Source of the DNA: an uncultured Clostridia bacterium
Lineage (GTDB): Bacteria; Bacillota; Clostridia; TANB77; CAG-508
Direction: 5' to 3'
NCBI GenBank assembly: GCA_947630445.1
Contig: CANRHQ010000008.1
Location: 1 to 43,500, forward strand
DNA: 43,500 nt
How positions within the stretch are numbered: position 1 is the first letter of the stretch; every line of letters starts with the position of its first letter. Below, piece after piece: positions 7,950-15,202 of this stretch. A program made the translations under genes and the position numbers. The notes beneath the pieces were generated by a model. It worked only from the letters and a program-made list of their open reading frames with translations. It did not search any database and was not told where the DNA came from.

Positions 7950-8060
7950 CTAGTTACCTAATTTAATTTCAGCAATTAATATATGAATGTGAGGATTCCA
8001 TTTTAAATCTCTACCAACTTTAATAGTTTCTATATTTTCTATATTTACCTCATATTTGGA
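7950..8060 (-). pseudogene. Fragment of an HUH (IS91-like) transposase
   Basis: The minus strand has a 36-codon frame bounded by stops and without a start signal. It encodes VGRDLKWNPHIHILIAE, which matches the HUH histidine motif region (NPHIH) of IS91/IS801-type transposases. Nothing else of the transposase is readable on either side, so this is a decayed remnant. The assignment rests on one short motif. Confidence 0.45.
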
Positions 8061-8066
8061 TTATAG

Positions 8067-8093
8067 TAAAAAAGAGTTACGTTAATAACTCTT
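8067..8093 (-). terminator. Minus-strand terminator between the two DGR target genes
   Basis: AAGAGTTA (8072-8079) pairs with TAACTCTT (8086-8093). Read leftward, the stem is followed by six T residues. It would end transcripts from the promoter at 8316-8344. Confidence 0.6.
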
Positions 8094-8120
8094 TATAAAG
8101 AAAAATCTTGACTTTTCTTA

Positions 8121-8234
8121 TTTTTTATATTCTAGGAAAGTTATCATTGAAAATGATGAAATTGACGTAGAAGATAATTATGCGAAATTTAGATTTTCTT
8201 GGCAATTTTATTACCTAGAAAATTTTAATTCTGT
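8121..8234 (-). repeat. Diverged copy of the 61-bp/hairpin dispersed repeat
   Basis: Positions 8121-8181 align in reverse orientation with the perfect 61-bp repeat at 36366-36426 and 36479-36539, with about a dozen differences. Positions 8182-8234 match the 52-bp hairpin spacer found between those two copies. A trace of a second copy (a T-run then TATAG) follows at about 8234-8244. Confidence 0.7.
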
Positions 8235-8271
8235 TTTTTTTATAGAAATCGACAAAATAAAAAATTTTTAT

Positions 8272-8454
8272 CTTTAATTTTTATACTTAAGGAAAATTCA
8301 TAAATTTATAGATTTAATATAGCAATAAATACTAATGAAAACAAGGTATTTGCAAGAATAATACTATTAATAAATAGAAATTATAAAATCATAAAAAACT
8401 GTTAACTGAAGGTCTTTGAGACTTTTTAATAATCCTTAAGTATAAAAATTAAAG
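8272..8454 (+). promoter_or_regulatory. Invertible promoter element 2 (OFF orientation), bounded by 22-bp inverted repeats
   Basis: Positions 8272-8293 and 8433-8454 are perfect 22-bp reverse complements. The arms differ in sequence from those of element 1 at several places, yet match each other exactly within this locus. The interior is the reverse-complement homologue of element 1, so its main promoter points away from target gene 2. A weaker rightward candidate (TTAACT at 8402-8407, 17 bp, TTTAAT at 8425-8430) cannot be excluded as a basal promoter. Confidence 0.8.
8316..8344 (-). promoter_or_regulatory. Promoter inside element 2, facing away from target gene 2
   Basis: On the minus strand: TTGTTT (8339-8344), a 17-bp spacer and TATATT (8316-8321). 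It is the homologue of the element 1 promoter, with the same -10 box and spacer length. Confidence 0.6.
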
Positions 8455-8507
8455 AAATTTTACAAGGAAATATAATAAATAAAAACAAAAGAATGGAGGA
8501 AGAAAAA

Positions 8508-10079
8508 GTGAAGAGAACAAGATTAAAAGCAACAAAAGGTATAACATTAATAGCACTAGTAGTAACAATAGTAGTTTTACTAATACTTGCAGGAACAAGT
8601 ATTTCAATGTTAGCAGGAGACAATGGAATAATAGAACAAGCACAAAGATCTAAAAAAGAAACAGAAATAGGAGAAGAAAAAGAAAAAGTAGATTTAGCTA
8701 TATCTGGAGCAATTGCTAGAAGCGATTCAGGAGTTATTACTGAAGGAAATTTAATAAAAGAACTAGATGACTTAATAGGAAGAGGAATGTACACACTTGA
8801 AGGAGAAGGACCATATACAGTGAAGTTTAATAAAAGTGGAAGAACTTACACAATAGAAGCAAGTCTAAATGTTTCAAAAGCAGGGGAAGAAGTAAGAAAA
8901 CCAAGTGATAAGGATTGGGAAGAAACAAAAGTAACACCAATAGCAGATGGAGAAGGAAATATAATACCAGTTCCAAAAGGTTTTTATTATGCAGGAGGAA
9001 CAAAAGATACAGGATTTGTAATATCAGATGTACCAAATGATAATTTGGACAATACAGCAGGTGGAAATCAATTTGTATGGATTCCATGTACAGATTCTGA
9101 ATATACAGATGCAAAAGATGATGTAATGGATAAACATTGGTCATCTAATAACGAATATAAAGACAATGGAGATACTTCTAATAGTATAACAACGGCAGGA
9201 ACTGGAAACGGTTTAGGTTGGAGAGATACATATACAGATGATGATAAAACAATGCTTGATACAACTTATTCAAATAATTTACCAACACAAAATTGGGTAG
9301 AAGAAGATCAAATAGAAAAAGGAAAAAATAGTATAAAAACATATGGAGGCTTTTATATAGCAAGATTTGAAGCTGGAATTCCAAGTGGAGCTACTTTCTA
9401 TACAACCGAAGCAGCGACATATAATAGAACAGGAAGAGGAAACACTAGTGAAACAAGTTCAATAAAAGGTTATAAACCTGTAAGTAAAAAAGGAGTACAA
9501 GCATGGAACTTTATTACTCAACCAAATTCAAAGATGGTAGCAGAAAACATGTATGATGCAGATAGTAGTGTTGACAGCTTTTTAGTAGACAGTCAAGCAT
9601 GGAATGTAATATGTAATAAATTTGGTGAAATATTAGGAAATAGTGATTCTGAAAAAACTATAACAAATTCAGTAAAATGGGGAAATTATTGGAATAATAA
9701 AACTACAGAATATACAAAAATAAGCTGTTTATATGCAAGGCACGAATGGAATGGTTCAGCTTGGACTTATGCCACTACATATGGAAAAGGACTAATACCT
9801 GATAATACTGCTCCAAAAGGTGCTGGGAATAATAGATTAGAATTAGCTACAGGTGTAAGTGATGATTTTAAAGTTTATAATATATATGATATGGCAGGAA
9901 ATATGTGGGAATGGACAACAGGTCATACCATTAAGGACGAAAAAATGTTCGTTGTTCCGCGTGGTGGTAGCTTTTCTGATCATGGTACGACCAGCCCTGT
10001 TGTGCGTGCGAACGGGAGCGATGATTTAGCTGGTTGCGCTATCCATGTTGGGTTCCGAGTCGTGCTTTATGTAAAGTAG
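8508..10079 (+). CDS. DGR target protein 2: prepilin-like N-terminus with formylglycine-enzyme (C-type lectin) fold
   Basis: This 523-residue paralogue of target 1 has the same order of parts: prepilin-like signal (KATKG then ITLIALVVTIVVLLILAG), linker, and the FGE/C-type-lectin domain with GGNQFVWIPC, GFYIARFEAG and YDMAGNMWEW. Its C-terminal core RGGSF...GFRVVLYVK is the variable repeat (about residues 481-520). GTG at 8508 is chosen by homology to target 1 and by GGAGGA at 8495-8500; an ATG at 8493 lies before that site. It is followed by avd after 49 bp with no terminator, so target 2, avd, RT and template probably form one operon. Its invertible promoter is OFF in this sequence. Confidence 0.88.
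   Translation: MKRTRLKATKGITLIALVVTIVVLLILAGTSISMLAGDNGIIEQAQRSKKETEIGEEKEKVDLAISGAIARSDSGVITEGNLIKELDDLIGRGMYTLEGEGPYTVKFNKSGRTYTIEASLNVSKAGEEVRKPSDKDWEETKVTPIADGEGNIIPVPKGFYYAGGTKDTGFVISDVPNDNLDNTAGGNQFVWIPCTDSEYTDAKDDVMDKHWSSNNEYKDNGDTSNSITTAGTGNGLGWRDTYTDDDKTMLDTTYSNNLPTQNWVEEDQIEKGKNSIKTYGGFYIARFEAGIPSGATFYTTEAATYNRTGRGNTSETSSIKGYKPVSKKGVQAWNFITQPNSKMVAENMYDADSSVDSFLVDSQAWNVICNKFGEILGNSDSEKTITNSVKWGNYWNNKTTEYTKISCLYARHEWNGSAWTYATTYGKGLIPDNTAPKGAGNNRLELATGVSDDFKVYNIYDMAGNMWEWTTGHTIKDEKMFVVPRGGSFSDHGTTSPVVRANGSDDLAGCAIHVGFRVVLYVK
9948..10066 (+). repeat. VR2: active-looking variable repeat
   Basis: It is collinear with the 119-bp template repeat. Twenty positions differ, and all twenty are adenines in the template. 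The last 17 bp, the presumed IMH (GGGTTCCGAGTCGTGCT), are identical. This adenine-only pattern is the signature of DGR mutagenic retrohoming. Confidence 0.95.
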
Positions 10080-10128
10080 AACTGATACCTGTTAATAATT
10101 AAATAATAATAAAATATGAGGAAATTTA

Positions 10129-10521
10129 ATGGGAAGTAAAATTTTTGAAAAAGAAAATTCTTCATTAAAATTAATACCAAAATTTGAAAAATATATGGAA
10201 TATATGTTAAAGGTTGTATTAATACAATTACCTAGAACGGAAAAATTCAGTATAGGTTCAGAATATAAAACTTTGATGTATGATACAATTAGAAATATAT
10301 TATATGTGGAAAAAATTGAAATGAGTAAAAAACTTGTATATTTAAACAAAATAGATGCAGACTTAAATACTCAAAGAATTTTATTAAGAATAATGAAAAC
10401 AATGCACTGGATAGATGAAAAAAGATTTGATTATGTTATGAATGAGCTAATAAGAGAAATTGGAATGATATTAGGAGGTTTAATAAAATTTTATGCCAAA
10501 AACTATCAGAAACCAGTTTGA
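10129..10521 (+). CDS. avd: DGR accessory variability determinant (Avd/bAvd-like)
   Basis: This 130-residue, mostly helical, lysine-rich protein has the size and position of Avd, the four-helix-bundle protein that forms a barrel pentamer and works with the DGR reverse transcriptase in cDNA synthesis. Segments such as YMEYMLKVVLIQLPRTEKF, the YDTIRNILYVEKI helix and a LNKIDADLNTQRILLRI helix resemble the bAvd family. The gene sits between target 2 and the RT, and its last 29 bases overlap the RT start. TGAGGAAA about six bases before the ATG is the ribosome site. Function is by family and context. Confidence 0.8.
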   Translation: MGSKIFEKENSSLKLIPKFEKYMEYMLKVVLIQLPRTEKFSIGSEYKTLMYDTIRNILYVEKIEMSKKLVYLNKIDADLNTQRILLRIMKTMHWIDEKRFDYVMNELIREIGMILGGLIKFYAKNYQKPV

Positions 10522-11525
10522 TAAATACTTAACATATGAAAAATTAATGGAAGCACATTTAAAATGTCAAAAAGGAAAGAAAAATAGAGAAAACGTAATA
10601 AAATTTAATCTAAAAAAAGAGGACTATGTTTGGTGGTTGTATAAAGAATTAAAAAATAGAACTTATAAACATGGTAATTATGTTTCATTTTATGTATATG
10701 AACCTAAAAAACGTAAAATAGAAGCAGCGAGATACATAGATAGAGTTGTACATAGGTGGCTTGTAGATAATTTCCTTGATCCGATTTTTTTACCTCAATT
10801 TATAGAAAATACTTATGCATGCATACCAGGAAGAGGGATGCACAAGGCTTCAAAAGATTTACAAAAGGCAATGAGAGAATGTAAAAAGAAATATGGAGAA
10901 TATTATATTTTAAAAATGGATGTTTCAAAATATTTTCCAAGTATAGATAAAACAATTTTAATGAATATTATACGAAGAAAAATAAAAGATAAAGATATAT
11001 TATGGTTGATAAGTCAAACAATTTATGGAGTTAGAAATGGAACTGGAATTCCAATTGGAAATTTAAGTAGTCAATTATTCGCAAATTTATATTATAATGA
11101 AGCAGATCAATTTATAAAACATAAATTGAAAATCAAATATTATTTTAGGTATATGGATGATAGTGTAATTTTAATGAAAGATAAGAATGAACTAAAAAAA
11201 GTAAAATATGAAATAGAAAAATTTATTATGGAAAATTTGAAATTAAAGTTTAATGGAAAAACTAATATATTCAAGTCAAAACAAGGTGTAAATTTTTGCC
11301 GGTTATAAAATCAATGAATATAGATTAAAATTGAGAGAAAAAGGTAAAAAGAAATTAAAAAATAAAATAAAAAAATTGACATTACAAATAAAAAAAGGAG
11401 AGATAGATTCAAAAGAAGCAAAGAAATATCTGTGTGGACATTTTGGATATATGCAAATAGCTAATGTATATAATTTAATAAATAAATATTTTATAGTTGA
11501 TGAAACGTGTAATTTAGAAAAATAG
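10493..11525 (+). CDS. DGR reverse transcriptase, interrupted by a single-base frameshift
   Basis: The RT copies template RNA with adenine-specific errors into the variable repeat. Frame 1 (10493-11308, 271 residues) carries the RT palm: the DGR-type IPIGNLSSQLFANLYYNEAD motif (with the SQ pair) and the YMDD catalytic site in YYFRYMDDSVIL. It then runs off at VNFCRL. Removing one C from the CC at 11299-11300 restores FCGYKINEYRLKLREK and joins the following frame through to the stop at 11525. That gives a normal-sized protein of 343 residues. So there is one extra base: an assembly error, a true inactivating mutation, or a +1 recoding site at the rare codon CGG. AGGAGG at 10473-10478 lies inside avd, 14 bases before the ATG. 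Confidence 0.9.
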
Positions 11526-11547
11526 GGATAAGTCTAGTTCAGACTAC

Positions 11548-11666
11548 TTCGTTGTTCCGCGTGGTGGTAGCTTTAATAATAATGGTACAACAAACCCTGT
11601 TGTGCGTGCAAACGGAAACAATGAATTAACTAATTACAATATCAATATTGGGTTCCGAGTCGTGCT
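11548..11666 (+). repeat. TR: DGR template repeat
   Basis: This non-coding 119-bp copy of the target C-terminus lies downstream of the RT in the same orientation. It is rich in AAC/AAT-type codons, as expected of a template whose adenines are randomised. Its 3' end carries the conserved GC-rich GGGTTCCGAGTCGTGCT followed directly by a stop codon. A terminator at 11816 would end the template transcript. Confidence 0.94.
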
Positions 11667-11815
11667 CTAATATTTTATGAGATAATATTTCTTACGGGAA
11701 GTATTCAGAGTAGTATTAGATATTAAAGGGACTTATTCCTTCCTTAAGTGGTAAATAAGAATCTTTAAATGAGGTGCTAGTAGATAAAATCGAAAGCATA
11801 GTAATTTATCAAATT

Positions 11816-11851
11816 AAAATACATTACTTGCAAATAGTAATGTATTTTTAT
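11816..11851 (+). terminator. Terminator closing the DGR operon
   Basis: ATACATTACT (11819-11828) pairs with AGTAATGTAT (11836-11845), followed by TTTTTA. The 150 bp between the template and this hairpin (11667-11815) hold no gene I can support. Confidence 0.85.
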
Positions 11852-11863
11852 AAGGAATTAAAA

Positions 11864-12139
11864 ATGAATAAAGTATATTTAGGTGGAAAAATAATAGAAA
11901 TTTCTGATTATAGATTTTTTTATAATAGCAAAGAACATAATTCAAGAGTAATATTAAAAATTAAGACTTTAGATAGTAATTGCAGAAATGGTACAATTAT
12001 TGAATTTGATGTTTATGATGATATGGCTGATAAAATTTATAGATATTTTGAAAAAGAAGATATAATATTTGTTGAGGGGCAATTAACAAGAAATATGAGA
12101 ATAGAAATTAATAAAATTGAAAAAATGTTGATTTTATAA
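11864..12139 (+). CDS. Small OB-fold, single-stranded-DNA-binding-like protein
   Basis: This 91-residue protein opens MNKVYLGGKIIEI and continues with VILKIKTLDS, TIIEFDVYDDMADKIYRYF and DIIFVEGQLTRNMRIEI. This order of beta strands resembles single-strand DNA-binding (SSB/PriB-type) OB folds, which often read like GGKI... and FVEGQL. The longer frame from 11774 is rejected because it crosses the DGR terminator. AAGGA stands six bases before this ATG. It lacks the acidic SSB tail and is shorter than a full SSB. A role next to the DGR is not shown. Confidence 0.5.
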   Translation: MNKVYLGGKIIEISDYRFFYNSKEHNSRVILKIKTLDSNCRNGTIIEFDVYDDMADKIYRYFEKEDIIFVEGQLTRNMRIEINKIEKMLIL

Positions 12140-12187
12140 GTAAAATATGTTATAATAATAATGTATTTTATAAAAAAGAGAGGTGTA

Positions 12188-12203
12188 TCCTATTAAAATA
12201 GGA
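12188..12203 (+). other. Small palindrome at the ribosome site of the next gene
   Basis: TCCTATT (12188-12194) pairs with AATAGGA (12197-12203), placing the proximal AGGA in a stem. The better site AGAGGTG (12178-12184) lies upstream of the hairpin. This could modulate translation of the gene at 12211. Confidence 0.4.
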
Positions 12204-12210
12204 AATTAAC

Positions 12211-12531
12211 ATGAAAAGTAAAGTAATAGAAGATAAAGGAGAACCAATAAAAATAGAATTAGGAGCTATGTTTGGAAAGTTATTTGGTAGCAGTACTCAA
12301 CAATATGCAGATGAAATGTCTCCAGAACAAATAGAATCAATATTAAAAAAAGAAAATAGCGAATTATATGATTCATATAAAGCGCTTTCTTCTGGTGGAA
12401 TAAATAATATCGTTAAAAAATTTTTAGAAAAGATAACAGGAAATAAATCAGAAACAAAAAAAGAACAACAAATTCATAAAATTAAAGAAAAACAAATAGA
12501 CAATAGATCACAAGATTTAGAAAGAGAATAA
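12211..12531 (+). CDS. Hypothetical protein, 106 residues
   Basis: I do not recognise this protein. It is soluble-looking, with an N-terminal segment GEPIKIELGAMFGKLFGSS, an acidic helix MSPEQIESILKKENSELYDS, and a charged Lys/Glu/Gln-rich C-terminal tail from about residue 80. Codon use resembles its neighbours. It has a plausible but hairpin-masked ribosome site and is closed by a strong terminator, which supports it as a real gene. No signal peptide or membrane segment is seen. Confidence 0.6.
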   Translation: MKSKVIEDKGEPIKIELGAMFGKLFGSSTQQYADEMSPEQIESILKKENSELYDSYKALSSGGINNIVKKFLEKITGNKSETKKEQQIHKIKEKQIDNRSQDLERE

Positions 12532-12545
12532 AATAAAAATTATAA

Positions 12546-12577
12546 AAAGTAAACTATAAAAAGTTTACTTTTTTTTG
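12546..12577 (+). terminator. Rho-independent terminator
   Basis: AAGTAAACT (12547-12555) pairs with AGTTTACTT (12562-12570), and nine T residues run to 12577. Confidence 0.9.
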
Positions 12578-12634
12578 ATCCTAAAAAAGCTATATTTTAT
12601 TAAAGAAAAAATTTGACTTTTTTTGAAAAAAATG

Positions 12635-12663
12635 TTTACAATTTAGTGAAATTTGTATAAAAT
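12635..12663 (+). promoter_or_regulatory. Promoter for the GT4 glycosyltransferase gene
   Basis: TTTACA (12635-12640), a 17-bp spacer and TAAAAT (12658-12663) lie about 50 bp before the start codon. Confidence 0.6.
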
Positions 12664-12714
12664 ATAAAAAGCGAGATAACGAAAGATAAACGAACTTAAG
12701 AAAGGGGAAAATCA

Positions 12715-14007
12715 ATGAAAATATTGATGCTAACTTGGGAATATCCACCAAGAGTTGTTGGTGGAATAGCTAGAGTGGTATATGACCTATCACATAGACT
12801 AATAAAAGATGGTCATGAAGTAACAGTTGTAACATATAGAGAAGGAGAAACTCCATATTTTGAAGATGACAAAGGTGTAAAAGTTTATAGAGTAGACAAT
12901 TATATGATAAATCCTAACAATTTTATTGATTGGATAATGCAAATGAACTTTAATATGGTATCAAAAGCAAACCAAATAATTGCAGAAGAAGGAAAATTTG
13001 ATGTTATACATGCACACGATTGGTTAGTAGCATATGCTGCAAAATCAATAAAAAATTCATATAATATCCCAATAGTAGCAACAATACATGCAACAGAGGC
13101 TGGAAGAAACAGCGGAATACATGATGAAACCCAAAGATATATAAATGATACAGAATGGATGCTTACATATGAGGCAACAGAAGTAATAGTAAACAGCAAT
13201 TATATGAAAGGCGAAATACAAAGATTATTCGGACTACCATTTGAAAAAATAAATGTAGTAGCAAATGGAGTAAACTTAAATAAATTTACTGGATTAGATA
13301 GAGACTATGGATTTAGAAGAAGATTTGCTATGGACAATGAAAAAATAATATTATTTATGGGAAGACTAGTATATGAAAAAGGTGTACAACATTTAATAGC
13401 AGCTATGCCAAAAATTCTATCAGGTTATCATGATGCAAAACTAGTAATTGCAGGAAAAGGTGGAATGTTAGATGAATTAAGAGCACAAGCAGATGCATTA
13501 GGAATCAGTAATAAAGTATATTTTGCTGGATACTTAAATGGCAAAGATGTAGAAAAAATGTATAAAGCTGCAGACATATCAGTATTTCCAAGCACATATG
13601 AACCATTTGGAATAGTAGCATTAGAAGGAATGTTAGCAGAAAGACCAATAGTAGTATCAGATGCAGGAGGATTAGGAGAAATAGTACAACATAGAGAAAC
13701 AGGAATGAAAAGTTATTGTGGAAATCCAAACTCAATAGCAGACTCTATATTAGAATTATTATTTAATCCAGAATTATGTGCTAATATAGTAAAAAAAGCA
13801 AAAGCAAAAGTAAAAAATGATTATAATTGGGCAAAAATAGCACAAGATACACACTTTACTTATCAAAAAGCAATTTGTGAAACAATGGCAGAAAGACAAA
13901 GAAAACAACTAGAGCAGGAAAAAGCACAAAAAACAAAAAGGGCAAGAGGAACTGAAAAAGAAATCACGAACTTATTATCATTCAAAAAACGCCAAGCATA
14001 CGCATAA
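12715..14007 (+). CDS. Glycosyltransferase family 4 (glycogen-synthase-like)
   Basis: This 430-residue GT-B enzyme transfers sugar from a nucleotide sugar. The N-terminal acceptor domain opens with MLTWEYPPRVVGGIARVVYD, which resembles bacterial starch/glycogen synthase-like GT4 proteins, and has HAHDWL near residue 100. The C-terminal donor-binding domain shows GRLVYEKGVQHLI, then EPFGIVALEGM (about residues 296-306) with the conserved E-x7-E pair and DAGGLGEIV. A Lys/Arg-rich tail ends the protein. It is monocistronic. Family and fold are firm, but whether it builds glycogen, a trehalose-like sugar or a surface glycan is not resolved. Confidence 0.82.
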   Translation: MKILMLTWEYPPRVVGGIARVVYDLSHRLIKDGHEVTVVTYREGETPYFEDDKGVKVYRVDNYMINPNNFIDWIMQMNFNMVSKANQIIAEEGKFDVIHAHDWLVAYAAKSIKNSYNIPIVATIHATEAGRNSGIHDETQRYINDTEWMLTYEATEVIVNSNYMKGEIQRLFGLPFEKINVVANGVNLNKFTGLDRDYGFRRRFAMDNEKIILFMGRLVYEKGVQHLIAAMPKILSGYHDAKLVIAGKGGMLDELRAQADALGISNKVYFAGYLNGKDVEKMYKAADISVFPSTYEPFGIVALEGMLAERPIVVSDAGGLGEIVQHRETGMKSYCGNPNSIADSILELLFNPELCANIVKKAKAKVKNDYNWAKIAQDTHFTYQKAICETMAERQRKQLEQEKAQKTKRARGTEKEITNLLSFKKRQAYA

Positions 14008-14011
14008 TAAA

Positions 14012-14040
14012 AGGCTGCATAATAATGCAGCTATTTTAAT
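14012..14040 (+). terminator. Terminator after the glycosyltransferase gene
   Basis: GCTGCAT (14014-14020) pairs with ATGCAGC (14025-14031), with a short T-rich tail (TATTTTAAT). The tail is weak, so read-through into the next gene is possible. Confidence 0.6.
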
Positions 14041-14061
14041 ATTATAGAAAGGAGAAAAATA

Positions 14062-14397
14062 ATGAATGTTTACGATACAGCTAATAGATTAGCACAAGAA
14101 ATAAAACAATCAGAGGAATATGTTACTTATAAAACAGCAAAAGAAGCAATAAATCTAAATTATGAATTAAAACAAAAAATTGAAGCATTTGAAAAAGCAA
14201 GATATGATGCACAGATAGTTGCATTACAAACAGGAAAAGATGATGAAGAAAAGATGAAACATGTGCAACAATTATATGGAGAATTAATTCAAATAGAAGA
14301 AGCAAGCAAATATTTTGATGCAGAAATGAAATTTAATATATTAATAGCAGATGTAAATAAAATAATAGGTGAAACAGTACAAAGTTTATTAAAATAA
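14062..14397 (+). CDS. YlbF/YmcA family protein
   Basis: This 111-residue, all-helical, charged protein matches the YlbF/YmcA (Com_YlbF) family. It opens NVYDTANRLAQEIKQSEEY and has a central YELKQKIEAFEKARYDAQ helix. In Bacillus subtilis, YlbF, YmcA and YaaT form a complex that acts with RNase Y in mRNA maturation. Whether this single paralogue does the same here is inference. AGAAAGGAG precedes the ATG. Confidence 0.8.
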   Translation: MNVYDTANRLAQEIKQSEEYVTYKTAKEAINLNYELKQKIEAFEKARYDAQIVALQTGKDDEEKMKHVQQLYGELIQIEEASKYFDAEMKFNILIADVNKIIGETVQSLLK

Positions 14398-14451
14398 AAA
14401 AAGAATTGAATTTATAATGTAATTAGGAAAATTAAAAAAGGAGAGAAAATA

Positions 14452-15138
14452 ATGGAACTAATTACAATAATTATAGCGATAATTGCAATAATAATAGTAT
14501 CATCAATGATGAAAATAAATATAAAAAACTTGAAAAATAATGCACTAAATAAAGAATTAAATGATATTGCTCAAAAATATCCAAGTAATATAGAAATATG
14601 TAAAAAATTATTAAAGAAATTAAAAAATGAAGATGTAAAAATAGAAGAAGATCTAAACAGTGATTCTACACTCTATTTAGTTATTCAAAATAAAATTTCA
14701 ATAGGAAATACACATAATAGTTTTACTAGAATACAAACAATGGCACATGAATGTTTACATTCAATACAAGACAAAAAAATGTTAATTTTTAATTTTGTAT
14801 ATTCAAATATTTATATATTATACTTTATAATAACATCAATATTAGTCATACTAAAAAAGTTACCAAACGAAATGTTATTTTCAAATATATTATTAATATT
14901 AAGTTTTATTTATTATGTGATTAGAATATTTTTAGAAAATGATGCAATGATAAAAGCAGAATATTTGGCTAAAGAATATATGGAAGAACAAAAAATTACT
15001 TCAGAAAAAGAAATAGAAAAATTAGTAGAAGGATTCAAACTTATAAATAAAGATGGTATAAAAGGAACAAATTGTAATACATTTATAAGTATTATGATAA
15101 AAGTTGTAATTTTTAATGCTCTAGCATTGATTTTTTAG
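14452..15138 (+). CDS. Membrane-anchored zinc metallopeptidase-like protein
   Basis: This 228-residue protein starts with a membrane span (LITIIIAIIAIIIVSSMM). It has a HECLH zinc-binding motif (residues 99-103, an HExxH match), two central membrane segments (about 113-155) and a hydrophobic C-terminus. The downstream NDAMIKAEYLAKEYM segment could supply the third zinc ligand (Glu). The layout recalls putative neutral zinc membrane peptidases of Bacillota, but I cannot place it in a named family with certainty. AAAGGAGAG precedes the ATG. Its 3' end contains the promoter of secG. Confidence 0.6.
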   Translation: MELITIIIAIIAIIIVSSMMKINIKNLKNNALNKELNDIAQKYPSNIEICKKLLKKLKNEDVKIEEDLNSDSTLYLVIQNKISIGNTHNSFTRIQTMAHECLHSIQDKKMLIFNFVYSNIYILYFIITSILVILKKLPNEMLFSNILLILSFIYYVIRIFLENDAMIKAEYLAKEYMEEQKITSEKEIEKLVEGFKLINKDGIKGTNCNTFISIMIKVVIFNALALIF

Positions 15139-15155
15139 GAAATATATGATAAAAT
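15127..15155 (+). promoter_or_regulatory. Promoter for secG-rnr
   Basis: TTGATT (15127-15132), a 17-bp spacer and TAAAAT (15150-15155) overlap the end of the upstream gene. Confidence 0.5.
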
Positions 15156-15202
15156 ATCATAGTATTAAAAATGAATAAAAAAACTGTTAGGAGGAATACT
15201 AG

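Noticed and set aside
6211..10079. Targets as real formylglycine-generating enzymes
   Set aside because: The active-site cysteine region is replaced by the variable repeat, and the proteins have prepilin-like anchors. A binding role is more likely.
10493..11525. Group II intron or retron reverse transcriptase
   Set aside because: There is no maturase domain, intron RNA or msr/msd. The SQ motif, the Avd neighbour and the TR/VR pair define a DGR.
11774..11863. Longer N-terminus for the SSB-like protein
   Set aside because: The extension crosses the DGR terminator hairpin and lacks OB-fold similarity. ATG at 11864 has a ribosome site.
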